Positions 6,997 to 14,044 of a stretch of DNA of 64,000 nucleotides are shown one piece after another. The position numbers were made by a program, and so were the translations under genes. The stretch's first letter is position 1, and the number at the start of each line of letters is the position of its first letter. Origin of the DNA: Limisphaerales bacterium (GTDB lineage Bacteria > Verrucomicrobiota > Verrucomicrobiia > Limisphaerales > SXTU01); the NCBI GenBank assembly GCA_009773355.1, contig WRPG01000009.1:1-64000 (forward strand). The letters are read 5' to 3'. The notes under the pieces were generated by a model that saw only the letters and a list, made by a program, of their open reading frames with translations, did not search any database and was not told the origin of the DNA.

Positions 6997-8472
6997 ATGA
7001 ACGAAACCATCGAAATCCCCCAGTTCGCCCTCCGCCCGGCCCTTACCGGCCTGGGCAAAGTCATCAGCAAACGCAGCACGCTTCCCGTGCTCGGCCACGT
7101 CCGCGTCACCCGCGACCGCGCCGGGCAGGTGTTCCTGCAAGGCACCGACCTCGACACGTTCGCCGTGTATCGCGTGCCGGACGCCACACCCGGTCCGGCC
7201 TGCGACTTCCTCGTGCCCTTTGCGTCGTTGCACGCGGCGGCCAAGGGCGAGCGCATCGAGCTGGTGCGCGAGTCCGACACGAGCGTCCGGCTCCGCACGC
7301 ATCTCGGCGCGGCCCCCATCGAGCAGGTGCTCCCCGCGCTCCCGGCCGACGAGATGCCGCCGCTGCCGGAGGTGACTGGCCCGGCGCAGCCGCTGGACGA
7401 CCAGTTCCGCGACGCGCTGCGCGAGGCACTCACCTGCTGCACCACGGACATCAGCCGGCCCGTGCTCACGCACGCCTGCCTGGATGTCCGCGACCCGCAC
7501 GGCCACCACGTCGTCGCCACCGACGGCCTGCAGCTCTACTGCGCCAACTCGTTCACATTCGGCTTTTCGGAGTCCGTGCTCATCCCCAACCAGCGGTTCC
7601 TCCACTGGCCGGGGTTCATGAGCGATGGCACCGGCGAGCTGACCGTGCGGCGGGCGGACAAGCGCGGCGGCCCGTGGCTCAAGCTCGTCTCCGGCCTCTG
7701 GACCTTCATCACCAAGGCCGGCGAGGGCGCGTTCCCGGAGTGGAAGCACCACCTGCCGAAATCCAAATACGGCCGGACGCGGGTGGTGTTCGGCCCGCCG
7801 GCGGTCGCAACGCTGCTCGCCGGCCTGCCGCAGCTCCCGGCGGCGAAGGAGGATCACGCACCCATCACCCTCGAAGTCACCGAGGCCGGCATGAGCTGCA
7901 AAGCCATTGCGAAGGACGCGGCCGAATGGTCCGTGCTGGCGGTGCCGGGCGCGCAGGTCAACGGGAGGCCGGTGAGCGTGAAGCTCAACCGCGAGCCGCT
8001 GCTCAAGGCGCTGCGCCTCGGTCTCACCGCCCTCGAAATCCAGGACGACCACACGCCGCTGGCCTGCTGGCACGACGGTCGCACGCTGCTCATCGCGCCG
8101 CTGCGGCCACCGGAGCCGCCGGCCGCCGAACAAAAATCCTCTCCACCAGAGACCCCGGCGAGCGCGACTCCGTCCGCGCCGCCGGTGGCAACGCCGACGG
8201 AAGCATCCAAACCCACCATGCCCCAGCCCGCTCCCCACCCCACCGAACGCCGCAGCGTCACGCCAACCGCCGGCGATGAGACTCCGCCCACCGCGTTCGC
8301 GGAAGTCATCGCGCACGTCGAGGCCGTGCGGACCAAGTTGAAGGAGGTCGGCAACGACCTCACCGAGACGCTGGTCCTGCTCAAGGCCGCCGAGCGCGAG
8401 AAGAAGGCGACGCAGAAGGAGTTCGAGGCCGTGCGCGCCACGCTGCGCTCGCTCCAGCGCGTGCAGCTCTAA
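6997..8472 (+). CDS. DNA polymerase III beta-clamp (DnaN) paralogue with C-terminal tail
   Basis: 491 residues from MNETIEIPQFALRPALTGLG. The DnaN-like landmarks are visible: KRSTLPVLGHVRV in domain 1, an LQGTDLDTFAVYRV strand pair, and SRPVLTHACLDV with VVATDGLQLY at the start of domain 2 (the family usually has RPVLxG and ATDGHRL). Sliding clamps are about 370 residues. This one continues with a Pro/Ala/Thr linker (~375-430) and a terminal coiled coil (~435-491, EVIAHVEAVRTKLKEVGNDL), an extension I do not recognise. It is likely an element-encoded processivity clamp for polymerase, ligase or nuclease. It follows the ligase gene. Confidence 0.82.
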   Translation: MNETIEIPQFALRPALTGLGKVISKRSTLPVLGHVRVTRDRAGQVFLQGTDLDTFAVYRVPDATPGPACDFLVPFASLHAAAKGERIELVRESDTSVRLRTHLGAAPIEQVLPALPADEMPPLPEVTGPAQPLDDQFRDALREALTCCTTDISRPVLTHACLDVRDPHGHHVVATDGLQLYCANSFTFGFSESVLIPNQRFLHWPGFMSDGTGELTVRRADKRGGPWLKLVSGLWTFITKAGEGAFPEWKHHLPKSKYGRTRVVFGPPAVATLLAGLPQLPAAKEDHAPITLEVTEAGMSCKAIAKDAAEWSVLAVPGAQVNGRPVSVKLNREPLLKALRLGLTALEIQDDHTPLACWHDGRTLLIAPLRPPEPPAAEQKSSPPETPASATPSAPPVATPTEASKPTMPQPAPHPTERRSVTPTAGDETPPTAFAEVIAHVEAVRTKLKEVGNDLTETLVLLKAAEREKKATQKEFEAVRATLRSLQRVQL

Positions 8473-8491
8473 ATCCCTGAAGCGGCCCACG

Positions 8492-8520
8492 CGCGGACGG
8501 AGTCCAAACCTCCGTCCGCG
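8492..8520 (+). terminator. Perfect 11-bp hairpin after clamp gene
   Basis: CGCGGACGGAG (8492-8502) and CTCCGTCCGCG (8510-8520) pair perfectly across a 7-base loop. No T run follows; the next gene begins 17 bases later. It is a terminator, attenuator or processing site. Confidence 0.5.
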
Positions 8521-8536
8521 ACGCCGCCATCACGAT

Positions 8537-9139
8537 ATGCTCGGCCAACTCCTCGCCTCTGCCGGAGACATGTTCTCCGACCTGACCGGCTACGCCGCGA
8601 CGCGCGTGCCGCTGACCCGGGCCACCGCGCCGAACGAAGTCACGCTCGACCTGCCGGGTTACGGGCAGATTGACAGCTACAGCTGCGGCGTCGTGGCCGG
8701 CGTCATGGCGTTGAAGCAGTTCAAGCCCGCCACCCGCTTCAGCGACTTCTACGCGCGGTGCGACCCGCACCCGGTCTGGGGCACGTCCACCGCGAAGCTC
8801 GTGCGCGCGTTGCGCCATCACGGCCTGCGCGTGCGCGAGCGTGACGACCTGGGCTTCGCCAGCCTGTGCGCGGCGATTGACGCGGTCTCGCCGGTGCTGG
8901 TGTGCGTCCACAACCCCGGCACCGACTGCGCGCACTGGGTGGTGGTGTATGGCTACGGCCGGCGGCCCAGCCGCGTGTTCCTGGCGACCAACGGCCTGCC
9001 GTTCCTGGACCGCAACGTGGTGCCGTTCGGCGAGTTCACGCGGCTCTGGTGCCCGCCGGGCAACGGCCTGGTCTGCGCCGCGCCCCGGCGTCGCCAGGGT
9101 CGCCAGCGCCGCACCCGGCGCGTGACCCGATCGAAGTAA
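8537..9139 (+). CDS. C39-like (papain-fold) cysteine protease
   Basis: 200 residues. The pattern QIDSYSCGVVAGVMAL places an oxyanion Gln44 six residues before Cys50. His133 lies in CAHWVVVYGYG, and Asn152 in FLATNGLPF is the likely third residue. This order (Q, C, H, N/D) is that of peptidase C39-like domains. No signal peptide or transporter partner is visible, so it is not a typical bacteriocin processing protease. Its C-terminal ~20 residues are very basic. In a block that also encodes ubiquitin-like conjugation genes, an intracellular deconjugating or processing role is a plausible inference. Confidence 0.7.
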   Translation: MLGQLLASAGDMFSDLTGYAATRVPLTRATAPNEVTLDLPGYGQIDSYSCGVVAGVMALKQFKPATRFSDFYARCDPHPVWGTSTAKLVRALRHHGLRVRERDDLGFASLCAAIDAVSPVLVCVHNPGTDCAHWVVVYGYGRRPSRVFLATNGLPFLDRNVVPFGEFTRLWCPPGNGLVCAAPRRRQGRQRRTRRVTRSK

Positions 9140-9162
9140 AGCCTCGGTTGCCGGGGCCCCTC

Positions 9163-9181
9163 GGACGCCGGGAGGGCGTCC
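9163..9181 (+). other. Short hairpin between protease and small membrane gene
   Basis: GGACGCC (9163-9169) pairs with GGCGTCC (9175-9181) around a short loop. It is another of the gap hairpins of this block and has no T run. Confidence 0.35.
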
Positions 9182-9234
9182 CATCCCAACCCGCCGGGCG
9201 GCGTCATGTCGTCCCGGTTCATTCATTCCTCACC

Positions 9235-9492
9235 ATGACTCAAACTCCGACTGCAAAAATAAAACCCCGCAAGAAGACGAAGACCAAGCGCAAGCCCAGC
9301 CCGAAGTCCACCACCCTGCGCCGCGTGCTGCTGGGCATGGGCATCGCCGCCGCGGCGGTGACCGCCATCCTGGTGGCGCTGCACTTCGCGCCGCTGCTCA
9401 TCGCGCTCCTGGCCGTGCTGGGGCTGTGCGCGGCGGTGGCCGTGTTCCGCCGCCTCACCAGCATGAACCCCATGCCAACCATCCCCACCTGA
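9235..9492 (+). CDS. Small basic membrane protein
   Basis: 85 residues starting MTQTPTAKIKPRKKTKTKRK. A strongly basic N-terminus of about 35 residues is followed by two hydrophobic segments (about 36-53 and 54-72), giving a predicted membrane hairpin. The ATG follows an open leader (ATTCATTCCTCACC). No family is recognised. It may simply be membrane cargo of the element. Confidence 0.65.
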   Translation: MTQTPTAKIKPRKKTKTKRKPSPKSTTLRRVLLGMGIAAAAVTAILVALHFAPLLIALLAVLGLCAAVAVFRRLTSMNPMPTIPT

Positions 9493-9507
9493 GCGCGCCG
9501 AACCGGT

Positions 9508-9636
9508 GCAAGTTCGAACTTGCCGCCGCAACGAAACTACCGAAGTTAACCACCAAATGAACCGGCCACCCAGCGGCGCAGCCGACACGAGGAGCAGCAG
9601 ATCCTGCCCGTGCCGGCTGAGGCTTTTGGGTGGCCG
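9508..9636 (+). other. Gap with perfect 16-bp palindrome and long stem-loop
   Basis: GCAAGTTCGAACTTGC (9508-9523) is a perfect 16-base palindrome, a possible operator for a dimeric regulator. Downstream, CGGCCACCCA (9563-9572) pairs with TGGGTGGCCG (9627-9636), enclosing CAGCCG/CGGCTG and CACG/CGTG sub-stems. The next gene starts at 9670. Confidence 0.5.
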
Positions 9637-9669
9637 CTCCGGCTCCCAACCCCCAACCCCCTGACGCAC

Positions 9670-10089
9670 ATGGCCAGTTACTTCACCAGCTTCAGTCTCC
9701 TGTTCCCGCTCCCCGATGAGGCGGCGCGGCGTTACGCGCTCGAACTTCATCAACAGGCGGACCGCCTCCGGCAGGAGGAGGATGTCGCCGGGTTCCCCGC
9801 CGACCTGCGCGACCAGGTCGAGGACTGGGCGTTCGAGGCAACGGCGGAGGAAGTCGAGGGCCGGCCCGGGCTGTGGCTGCATTCCAGCGAGGGCGGCATT
9901 GATGCCGTCTGCGCGTTCCTCCGGCACCTGCTCCAAAAGTTTGATCCCGCTGGGCGGGTGACCTTCGAGTGGTCGCACGATTGCAGCCAGCCCAGGACCG
10001 ACGCCTACGGCGGCGGTGCGGCCCTCATCACCGCCACTGAAATCAAAACCATGAGCACGCACCAGTGGCTCCAAGCCCAGGCCGCGTGA
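9670..10089 (+). CDS. Hypothetical protein (MASYFTSFS-type)
   Basis: 139 residues. It starts MASYFTSFSLLFPLPDEAAR at 9670 and contains a conserved-looking C-terminal motif, FEWSHDCSQPRTDAYGGGA. Similar small proteins occur in ICE and plasmid accessory modules, a recollection not checked here. It is followed 40 bases later by another small gene with the intervening leader made of CTCAACCTTCAACTCTCAAC words. Function unknown. Confidence 0.65.
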   Translation: MASYFTSFSLLFPLPDEAARRYALELHQQADRLRQEEDVAGFPADLRDQVEDWAFEATAEEVEGRPGLWLHSSEGGIDAVCAFLRHLLQKFDPAGRVTFEWSHDCSQPRTDAYGGGAALITATEIKTMSTHQWLQAQAA

Positions 10090-10129
10090 CTCTCCTCTCA
10101 ACCCTCAACCTTCAACTCTCAACCAACTT

Positions 10130-10426
10130 ATGGGCGACCGTTGTTACATGAAACTCACCTGCCGCCGGCAGGACCTGCCCCGCGACGTGCCCTTCCTGGC
10201 CGAGCACGGCCCGGGCGGCAACTACGGGAATGGCCGCGTGGCCTGTGACCGCCGGCGCTACGCCGACATCGAGGCCGGCCACGACGGCGGCTTCGTCATT
10301 GCGTGGACCCGGAGCAGCAACCGGCCCAACGCTGCCAGCCTTCAGGCCGTGCGCGACTACCTCGCCATCGAGCGGGCCGTGCAGCGCGCCTTCCTGCGGC
10401 TCGCCCGGCCCCAGCCCCATGCCTGA
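10130..10426 (+). CDS. Hypothetical protein
   Basis: 98 residues, MGDRCYMKLTCRRQDLPRDV, with Gly/Asn-rich loops (HGPGGNYGNG) and a helical C-terminus. No domain recognised. Its 3' end overlaps the start of the next gene by 8 bases in a different frame, which supports the reading of both as real coupled genes. Confidence 0.6.
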   Translation: MGDRCYMKLTCRRQDLPRDVPFLAEHGPGGNYGNGRVACDRRRYADIEAGHDGGFVIAWTRSSNRPNAASLQAVRDYLAIERAVQRAFLRLARPQPHA

Positions 10427-10751
10427 GTTCCTCTGCTCGTATGCCCACGACATTGCCTGCTACGCGGACTTCGTCGTGGAAGCGCCGAGCGAACGGGCCG
10501 CGCTGCGCCAGATCCAGAAGGCGCTGCGCGAAGGCCGGTTCGCTGATGTGAACGCCCAGCCCTGCTGGGAAAACGGGGCCACCCATGAGCGAGTGTCCGT
10601 TCAGCGCGTGGCCGATCCTGACACCACCCATCCCACCCTCGCCGAGCTGACCGGCGAGGCCCACCGATTCAGTCCGCAAACCCGCCGCTGCATCCACTGC
10701 GGCCGGCACGCGGACGACGACGCGGTGGAAGCCCAACCCTGCCCCGCATGA
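10419..10751 (+). CDS. Hypothetical protein with C-terminal Cys/His cluster
   Basis: 110 residues beginning MPEFLCSYAHDIACYADFVV. The first ~60 residues resemble a compact alpha/beta sensor-like fold. The end carries RCIHCGRHADDD followed by another Cys, a possible partial zinc knuckle. It overlaps both the upstream gene (8 bases) and the downstream gene (ATGA at 10748). Function unknown. Confidence 0.6.
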   Translation: MPEFLCSYAHDIACYADFVVEAPSERAALRQIQKALREGRFADVNAQPCWENGATHERVSVQRVADPDTTHPTLAELTGEAHRFSPQTRRCIHCGRHADDDAVEAQPCPA

Positions 10752-10945
10752 AGGTCATCACCATCCGCCGGCTCGACCTCCAGTTCGACGCCGGCCAAAT
10801 CACGCACGGCTCCGCCGAGGAACAAGCCCGGCAGGCGCTGGACCTCATCAACCGCACGTTGCAGCGCGAACCCTTCGGCCTCGGCGCGCAGCTCTACGCG
10901 CACCCCGACGAGATCGAAGTCGAGAGCCACGACCGAGTGGAGTGA
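10748..10945 (+). CDS. Hypothetical 65-residue protein
   Basis: It starts MKVITIRRLDLQFDAGQITH at the ATGA overlap with the preceding gene. Predicted beta strand then helix (EEQARQALDLINRTLQ). Its terminal codons run into the inverted repeat at 10935-11015, so the last residues may be repeat-derived. No family recognised. Confidence 0.55.
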   Translation: MKVITIRRLDLQFDAGQITHGSAEEQARQALDLINRTLQREPFGLGAQLYAHPDEIEVESHDRVE

Positions 10946-11015
10946 TGGAGTAATGGAGTAGCGGAGTAGGGAGCCGCCAGCACTCCATCACTCCCACACT
11001 CCATCGCTCCACTCC
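10935..11015. repeat. Inverted repeat, GGAGTGATGGAGTAATGGAG word family
   Basis: GAGTGGAGTGATGGAGTAATGGAG words on the left are matched on the right by CACTCCATCACTCCCACACTCC and CTCCACTC. It lies upstream of the ubiquitin-like gene and next to a second inverted repeat with different words. Confidence 0.75.
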
Positions 11016-11029
11016 CGGAAACCAACTCA

Positions 11030-11097
11030 GCCACAAAAAGGCACAGAAGGCACAAAGAGGAGTTCTTCTTCTTGTGCCTTCTGTGCCTCTTTGTGGC
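11030..11097. repeat. Inverted repeat, GGCACAGAAGGCACAAAGAGG word family
   Basis: GCCACAAAAAGGCACAGAAG and CACAA on the left pair with TTGTGCCTTCTGTGCC and TCTTTGTGGC on the right. The same words form the inverted repeat at 15018-15083, so the two flank the ubiquitin-like cassette and JAB gene. Confidence 0.82.
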
Positions 11098-11214
11098 CAC
11101 TCCCGTCTTCGTGGCGAAAGTCGAAACGCCCTCCGGGCGTCTGTGCGTCATGCGCACACTGACGAGACTCGCAAGCTCCCAGCACCAGCAACCCCAAACC
11201 AACAAACACACAGC

Positions 11215-11436
11215 ATGAAAAACATCACGGTCAAATACGGCGTGGACAGCATCACCAAGCAGGTCGAGGACGGCTTCACCTTCGGCGACCTGCAGGACAG
11301 CGACACCTTCAAGGCGGCGCTGGGCTTCGGTGACCGCACCAAGACGCTGGTCAGCGGCATCGAGCAGTCGCCCGACACCGTCATCCCGGCCGGGGCCACC
11401 GTCGTCGTGGAGACCGCCGCCAACACCAAGGCGTAA
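11215..11436 (+). CDS. Ubiquitin-like beta-grasp protein (ThiS/MoaD/Ub-type)
   Basis: 73 residues. The layout matches a beta-grasp fold: a first strand pair (KNITVKYGVDS, TKQVEDG), then FTFGDLQDSDTFKAALGF as turn and helix (compare TVGDLL in ThiS/MoaD and Ubls), then strands TKTLVSGIEQ and the DTVIPAGATVVVET end. The C-terminus is AANTKA, with no Gly-Gly, so it either needs processing or is recognised differently. It is preceded by an A/C-rich leader and followed by a strong hairpin. The downstream E2-like, E1-like and JAMM genes support a Ubl role. It is not clearly the PRTRC protein C type. Confidence 0.72.
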   Translation: MKNITVKYGVDSITKQVEDGFTFGDLQDSDTFKAALGFGDRTKTLVSGIEQSPDTVIPAGATVVVETAANTKA

Positions 11437-11454
11437 GCCCAAACCAAACCAACT

Positions 11455-11492
11455 GCGCAGGCCCGCTTCCTTCACCGGGAGCGGGCCTGTGC
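11455..11492 (+). terminator. Hairpin with T run between Ubl and E2-like genes
   Basis: GCGCAGGCCCGCT (11455-11467) pairs with AGCGGGCCTGTGC (11480-11492), followed by TTTCCCC. This is the most terminator-like structure in the block. It would permit partial termination, giving more Ubl transcript than E2/E1 transcript. Confidence 0.6.
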
Positions 11493-11502
11493 TTTCCCCA
11501 AC

Positions 11503-12198
11503 ATGGAATCCACCGAAATCCTCCTGCGCGCCGACGGCTCGCTCGTCGAGCGCACCGTCCGCGAACGCGAACTCAACGCCGGGCCGGCCGTGCTCGATGC
11601 GCTGACCGAGTCGGTCACGCGCTCCGTGCGGAACGTGCTGCGGCTCCCCGAGTGGGGCGCGGTGCACGCCAACGTCGGCCTTGATGACACGCTCTACACC
11701 GTGGCCCTGGACCGGCTGCCGCTGCACACACGGTTCCGCCTCGTCGCGGATGTGCTCGTCCCGGCCTTTGCCGCCGAGAGCGACCTTGAGCTGGCGCTCG
11801 TGTGGCAGGCACCCAAGGACATGCGCCTCGCCTTCGCGATCCACACCGAGGCTGCGGACGGCGCGGTCGTCATCCTCAACAACTACCTGTTCGCCTGCGA
11901 CACCCGGAACCGGGCGTATCGCCTGCCGCTCCCGAACCTGTTTGACGACTGCAAGGTCTGCACGGGTGAGTTTGCGCGCACGCAGCCTTCCGGCGCGGCG
12001 GCCGTGGCCGCCAGCATCGAGCAGTTCCGCGCCTCCCAGTGGAACGCGGACCTGATGCGGACGGTGGAGAAGTCGCAGCAGTGCTTCCGCTTCCAGCCGA
12101 CGAACGACACGTTCACGACGCTGCCCGTCGCGGTGCCGGACTGGACCACGCTCTGTGACAAGGTCTCGACGGCCGTGTCGGAAAGGATCGTGTTGTGA
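11503..12198 (+). CDS. Prokaryotic E2-like protein (PRTRC_B / Prok-E2_D type)
   Basis: 231 residues. The segment YRLPLPNLFDDCKVCTGEF (about 139-157) matches the family signature I know from PRTRC system protein B and the E2 family D proteins (L-P-x-x-N-x-[FY]-D-D-x-x-V-C-x-G). Cys153 is then the predicted catalytic cysteine. Upstream strands (LELALVWQAP, LAFAIHT) fit the UBC beta meander. Iyer, Burroughs and Aravind described such E2-like proteins in bacterial operons with E1, Ubl and JAB genes. It follows the Ubl gene by 66 bases and overlaps the next gene by GTGA. Family call from memory of motifs. Confidence 0.68.
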   Translation: MESTEILLRADGSLVERTVRERELNAGPAVLDALTESVTRSVRNVLRLPEWGAVHANVGLDDTLYTVALDRLPLHTRFRLVADVLVPAFAAESDLELALVWQAPKDMRLAFAIHTEAADGAVVILNNYLFACDTRNRAYRLPLPNLFDDCKVCTGEFARTQPSGAAAVAASIEQFRASQWNADLMRTVEKSQQCFRFQPTNDTFTTLPVAVPDWTTLCDKVSTAVSERIVL

Positions 12199-12521
12199 GC
12201 ACGGCGAAACATCCGCTCCTGCCCCTCGTGCAGGAGCTGCGCGTGTGCCCGACGCGGGACACGAGCCTCACCGAGCAGTCCCTGCGCGACGCCTGGGACC
12301 GCTTCAAAGGCAACGGCTGGGACATGGGGCGGCAACCACCGTTCTCCGTGCTGGCCGCGCTGGTCATCCATGATGAAGTGGCGGCCACGCTGCTGACCAC
12401 AGAGGAACTCGGTCAGTTGATCGCCCTCGGTGAGCTGGCGCTTAACCGCTACCGCGAACGCACCCAACCACTCAACCACCTCGGCAAGCTCCTTGTCGCA
12501 ACCATCAAAGAAAACCCATGA
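12195..12521 (+). CDS. Hypothetical protein between E2-like and E1-like genes
   Basis: 108 residues starting at GTG 12195 (GTGA overlap with the E2-like stop) and ending in an ATGA overlap with the E1-like gene, so it is tightly coupled to both. Mostly helical, with one Cys (ELRVCPTRDTSL). No domain recognised. Its position suggests an accessory subunit of the conjugation cassette. Confidence 0.65.
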   Translation: MSTAKHPLLPLVQELRVCPTRDTSLTEQSLRDAWDRFKGNGWDMGRQPPFSVLAALVIHDEVAATLLTTEELGQLIALGELALNRYRERTQPLNHLGKLLVATIKENP

Positions 12522-13183
12522 ACTACCTCATCGGCTGCGGGGGCGTTGGCTCGGCCATCGTCCCCTCGTTCTGCCGGCTCAAAGCCCCACAGGAAGTGAC
12601 CCTTGTGGACGGCGACACGATCGAACACAAGAATCTGGATCGGCAGATGTTTGATGCCGGCCAGGTCGGGAAGAACAAGGCGTCGGCGCTGGCGGGGAAG
12701 TTTGGTTGTCACGCGCTGCCGCAGTGGTTCAGCCGGGGCAGCCTGCGCCTGACGCGGGCCGACTGGCTGCTGTGCCTGGTGGACAACCACCGCACGCGGC
12801 TGGAGGCCATCGAGTCGTGCGACGAGCACGGCTGCCAGGCCGTGTTCGCCGCCAACGAGACGCACTCGGCGGAGGCGTATTACTACCGGCGGGCTTGGAA
12901 GGGCACGCCCCGCGACCCGCGCGTGTATTACCCGGAGCTGCTCACCGACCGTTCGGGCGATCCCCGGGCCGCCGCCATCGGCTGCACCGGCGAGGCGCAG
13001 GAGCGCAACCGGCAGTTGGTGTCGGCGAACCTGATGGCGGCGGCGTTGGCGGAGCATCTCTACGTGCTCTGGCACTGGAAGGCTCCGCGCCTCGATCGGG
13101 ACACGGTCGAACGGCTGCCGCACAAACTCGTCGCCAACCTCACGCGCTTGGAGACGCACACGCTGGCGGGGAGGCTCGCATGA
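12518..13183 (+). CDS. ThiF/E1-like Ubl-activating enzyme
   Basis: 221 residues. The adenylation fold starts directly with the nucleotide-binding loop GCGGVGS (6-12). It continues with VDGDTIEHKNLDRQMF (30-45, the usual D-x-D and N-x-x-R-Q elements), Lys54 in GKNKA and Asp89 in CLVDN. Cys156 in AAIGCTGEAQ is a candidate thioester cysteine. It is shorter than MoeB/ThiF proteins at the N-terminus because the cassette form begins at the Rossmann loop. PRTRC systems encode a similar ThiF-family protein. It overlaps genes on both sides (ATGA). Confidence 0.85.
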   Translation: MNYLIGCGGVGSAIVPSFCRLKAPQEVTLVDGDTIEHKNLDRQMFDAGQVGKNKASALAGKFGCHALPQWFSRGSLRLTRADWLLCLVDNHRTRLEAIESCDEHGCQAVFAANETHSAEAYYYRRAWKGTPRDPRVYYPELLTDRSGDPRAAAIGCTGEAQERNRQLVSANLMAAALAEHLYVLWHWKAPRLDRDTVERLPHKLVANLTRLETHTLAGRLA

Positions 13184-13800
13184 GCGCGGTGCTCACCCCG
13201 CCGGCTCTGGCGGCGCGCAAGTGTCTCATCGGGCAGGTGCTCGGACCGCAGATGCTGGCGCTGCTGGAGCGCGTGCCGCGCAACCCGCAGGTGCGTGCGC
13301 TGGTGCTCAAGCTCGCCGGCAAACTTCCCCCGCCCGAGTGCGAGACGTTCGAGCAGGTGAAGGAGTGGATCGAGACGCACTGCGAGCCGCGCAAGGTGGC
13401 GAGGTCTTCGCCGCCCGCCGCCCGCCGGGTGGTCGAGGAAGGCATCCGCCTCACGGTGCGCTTCAGCGACACCGAGTATGGCCGGGCCGATTACTCGGTC
13501 CGCCGCCATGCACGGGAGGAGTTTCATCTGGACGCCGACGACCTGATGGAGCTGGTGCGGACGGCGATAGAGAACGGCGACAGTCTCGATGAGATCGTCG
13601 AGGCCGCCGCGCGGAAGATTGATGACGATGCGTGGGAGCTGTGCGACCCGAGCATGGATGACACCGGCGACTACGACTACTCCAACCACGATGTCTCCGA
13701 CACGCAGGACTGCGAGACCACGTTCGACCGGGGCGACCTGCGCCGGGTGATCCTCGCCTTCCTCCGCGAGCGCCATCCTGAACTCGCCGCCGAACTGTGA
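13180..13800 (+). CDS. Hypothetical acidic protein coupled to the E1-like gene
   Basis: 206 residues beginning MSAVLTPPALAARKCLIGQV at the ATGA overlap with the E1-like stop. An N-terminal helical domain (1-80) is followed by a middle alpha/beta segment (RLTVRFSDTEYGRADYSV). A very acidic stretch comes next (DDDAWELCDPSMDDTGDYDY), and the end is helical. No family recognised. Co-translation with E1 suggests a role in the same system, possibly as substrate or adaptor. Confidence 0.62.
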   Translation: MSAVLTPPALAARKCLIGQVLGPQMLALLERVPRNPQVRALVLKLAGKLPPPECETFEQVKEWIETHCEPRKVARSSPPAARRVVEEGIRLTVRFSDTEYGRADYSVRRHAREEFHLDADDLMELVRTAIENGDSLDEIVEAAARKIDDDAWELCDPSMDDTGDYDYSNHDVSDTQDCETTFDRGDLRRVILAFLRERHPELAAEL

Positions 13801-13815
13801 CTGTCGTCGCGCTCA

Positions 13816-13926
13816 TTCAACGCAGAGGACGCAGAGGACGCAGAGGACGCGGAGAGGCGCGGAGAAGAAAACTCTTCCGGCAGTCTTCTCTGCGTTCCTC
13901 TGCGTTCTCCGCGCCTCCGCGTTGAA
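13816..13926. repeat. Inverted repeat, CGCAGAGGA word family
   Basis: TTCAACGCAGAGGACGCAGA and tandem GGACGCAGA copies on the left pair with TCTGCGTTCCTCTGCGTTCT and CGCGTTGAA on the right; the inner stem is GGAGAAGA/TCTTCTC. It lies between the acidic protein gene and the JAB gene. Confidence 0.8.
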
Positions 13927-13954
13927 GGATGCGCCACCCGTTCACCGAAAGGCT

Positions 13955-14020
13955 GGCAGACGAATGGGGGCAAACGAATAAATCCCTTTCTTCCCATTCG
14001 TCTGCCCCCATTCGTTTGCC
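13955..14020. repeat. Inverted repeat, CAGACGAATGGGGGCAAACG word family
   Basis: GGCAGACGAATGGGGGCAAA (from 13955) is matched by CCCATTCGTCTGCCCCCATT and CGTTTGCC (to 14020). The right part repeats its own words, so the arms pair in two registers. It immediately follows the inverted repeat at 13816-13926. Confidence 0.75.
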
Positions 14021-14044
14021 ATTCCCTCCGAACTCCCAACTCAA

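Noticed and set aside
5200-8490. Long minus-strand open frames opposite the ligase and clamp genes (529 and 503 residues)
   Set aside because: They are antisense shadows caused by high GC codon use. The plus-strand readings contain ligase and clamp motifs, while these show only low-complexity Ala/Arg/Gly sequence.
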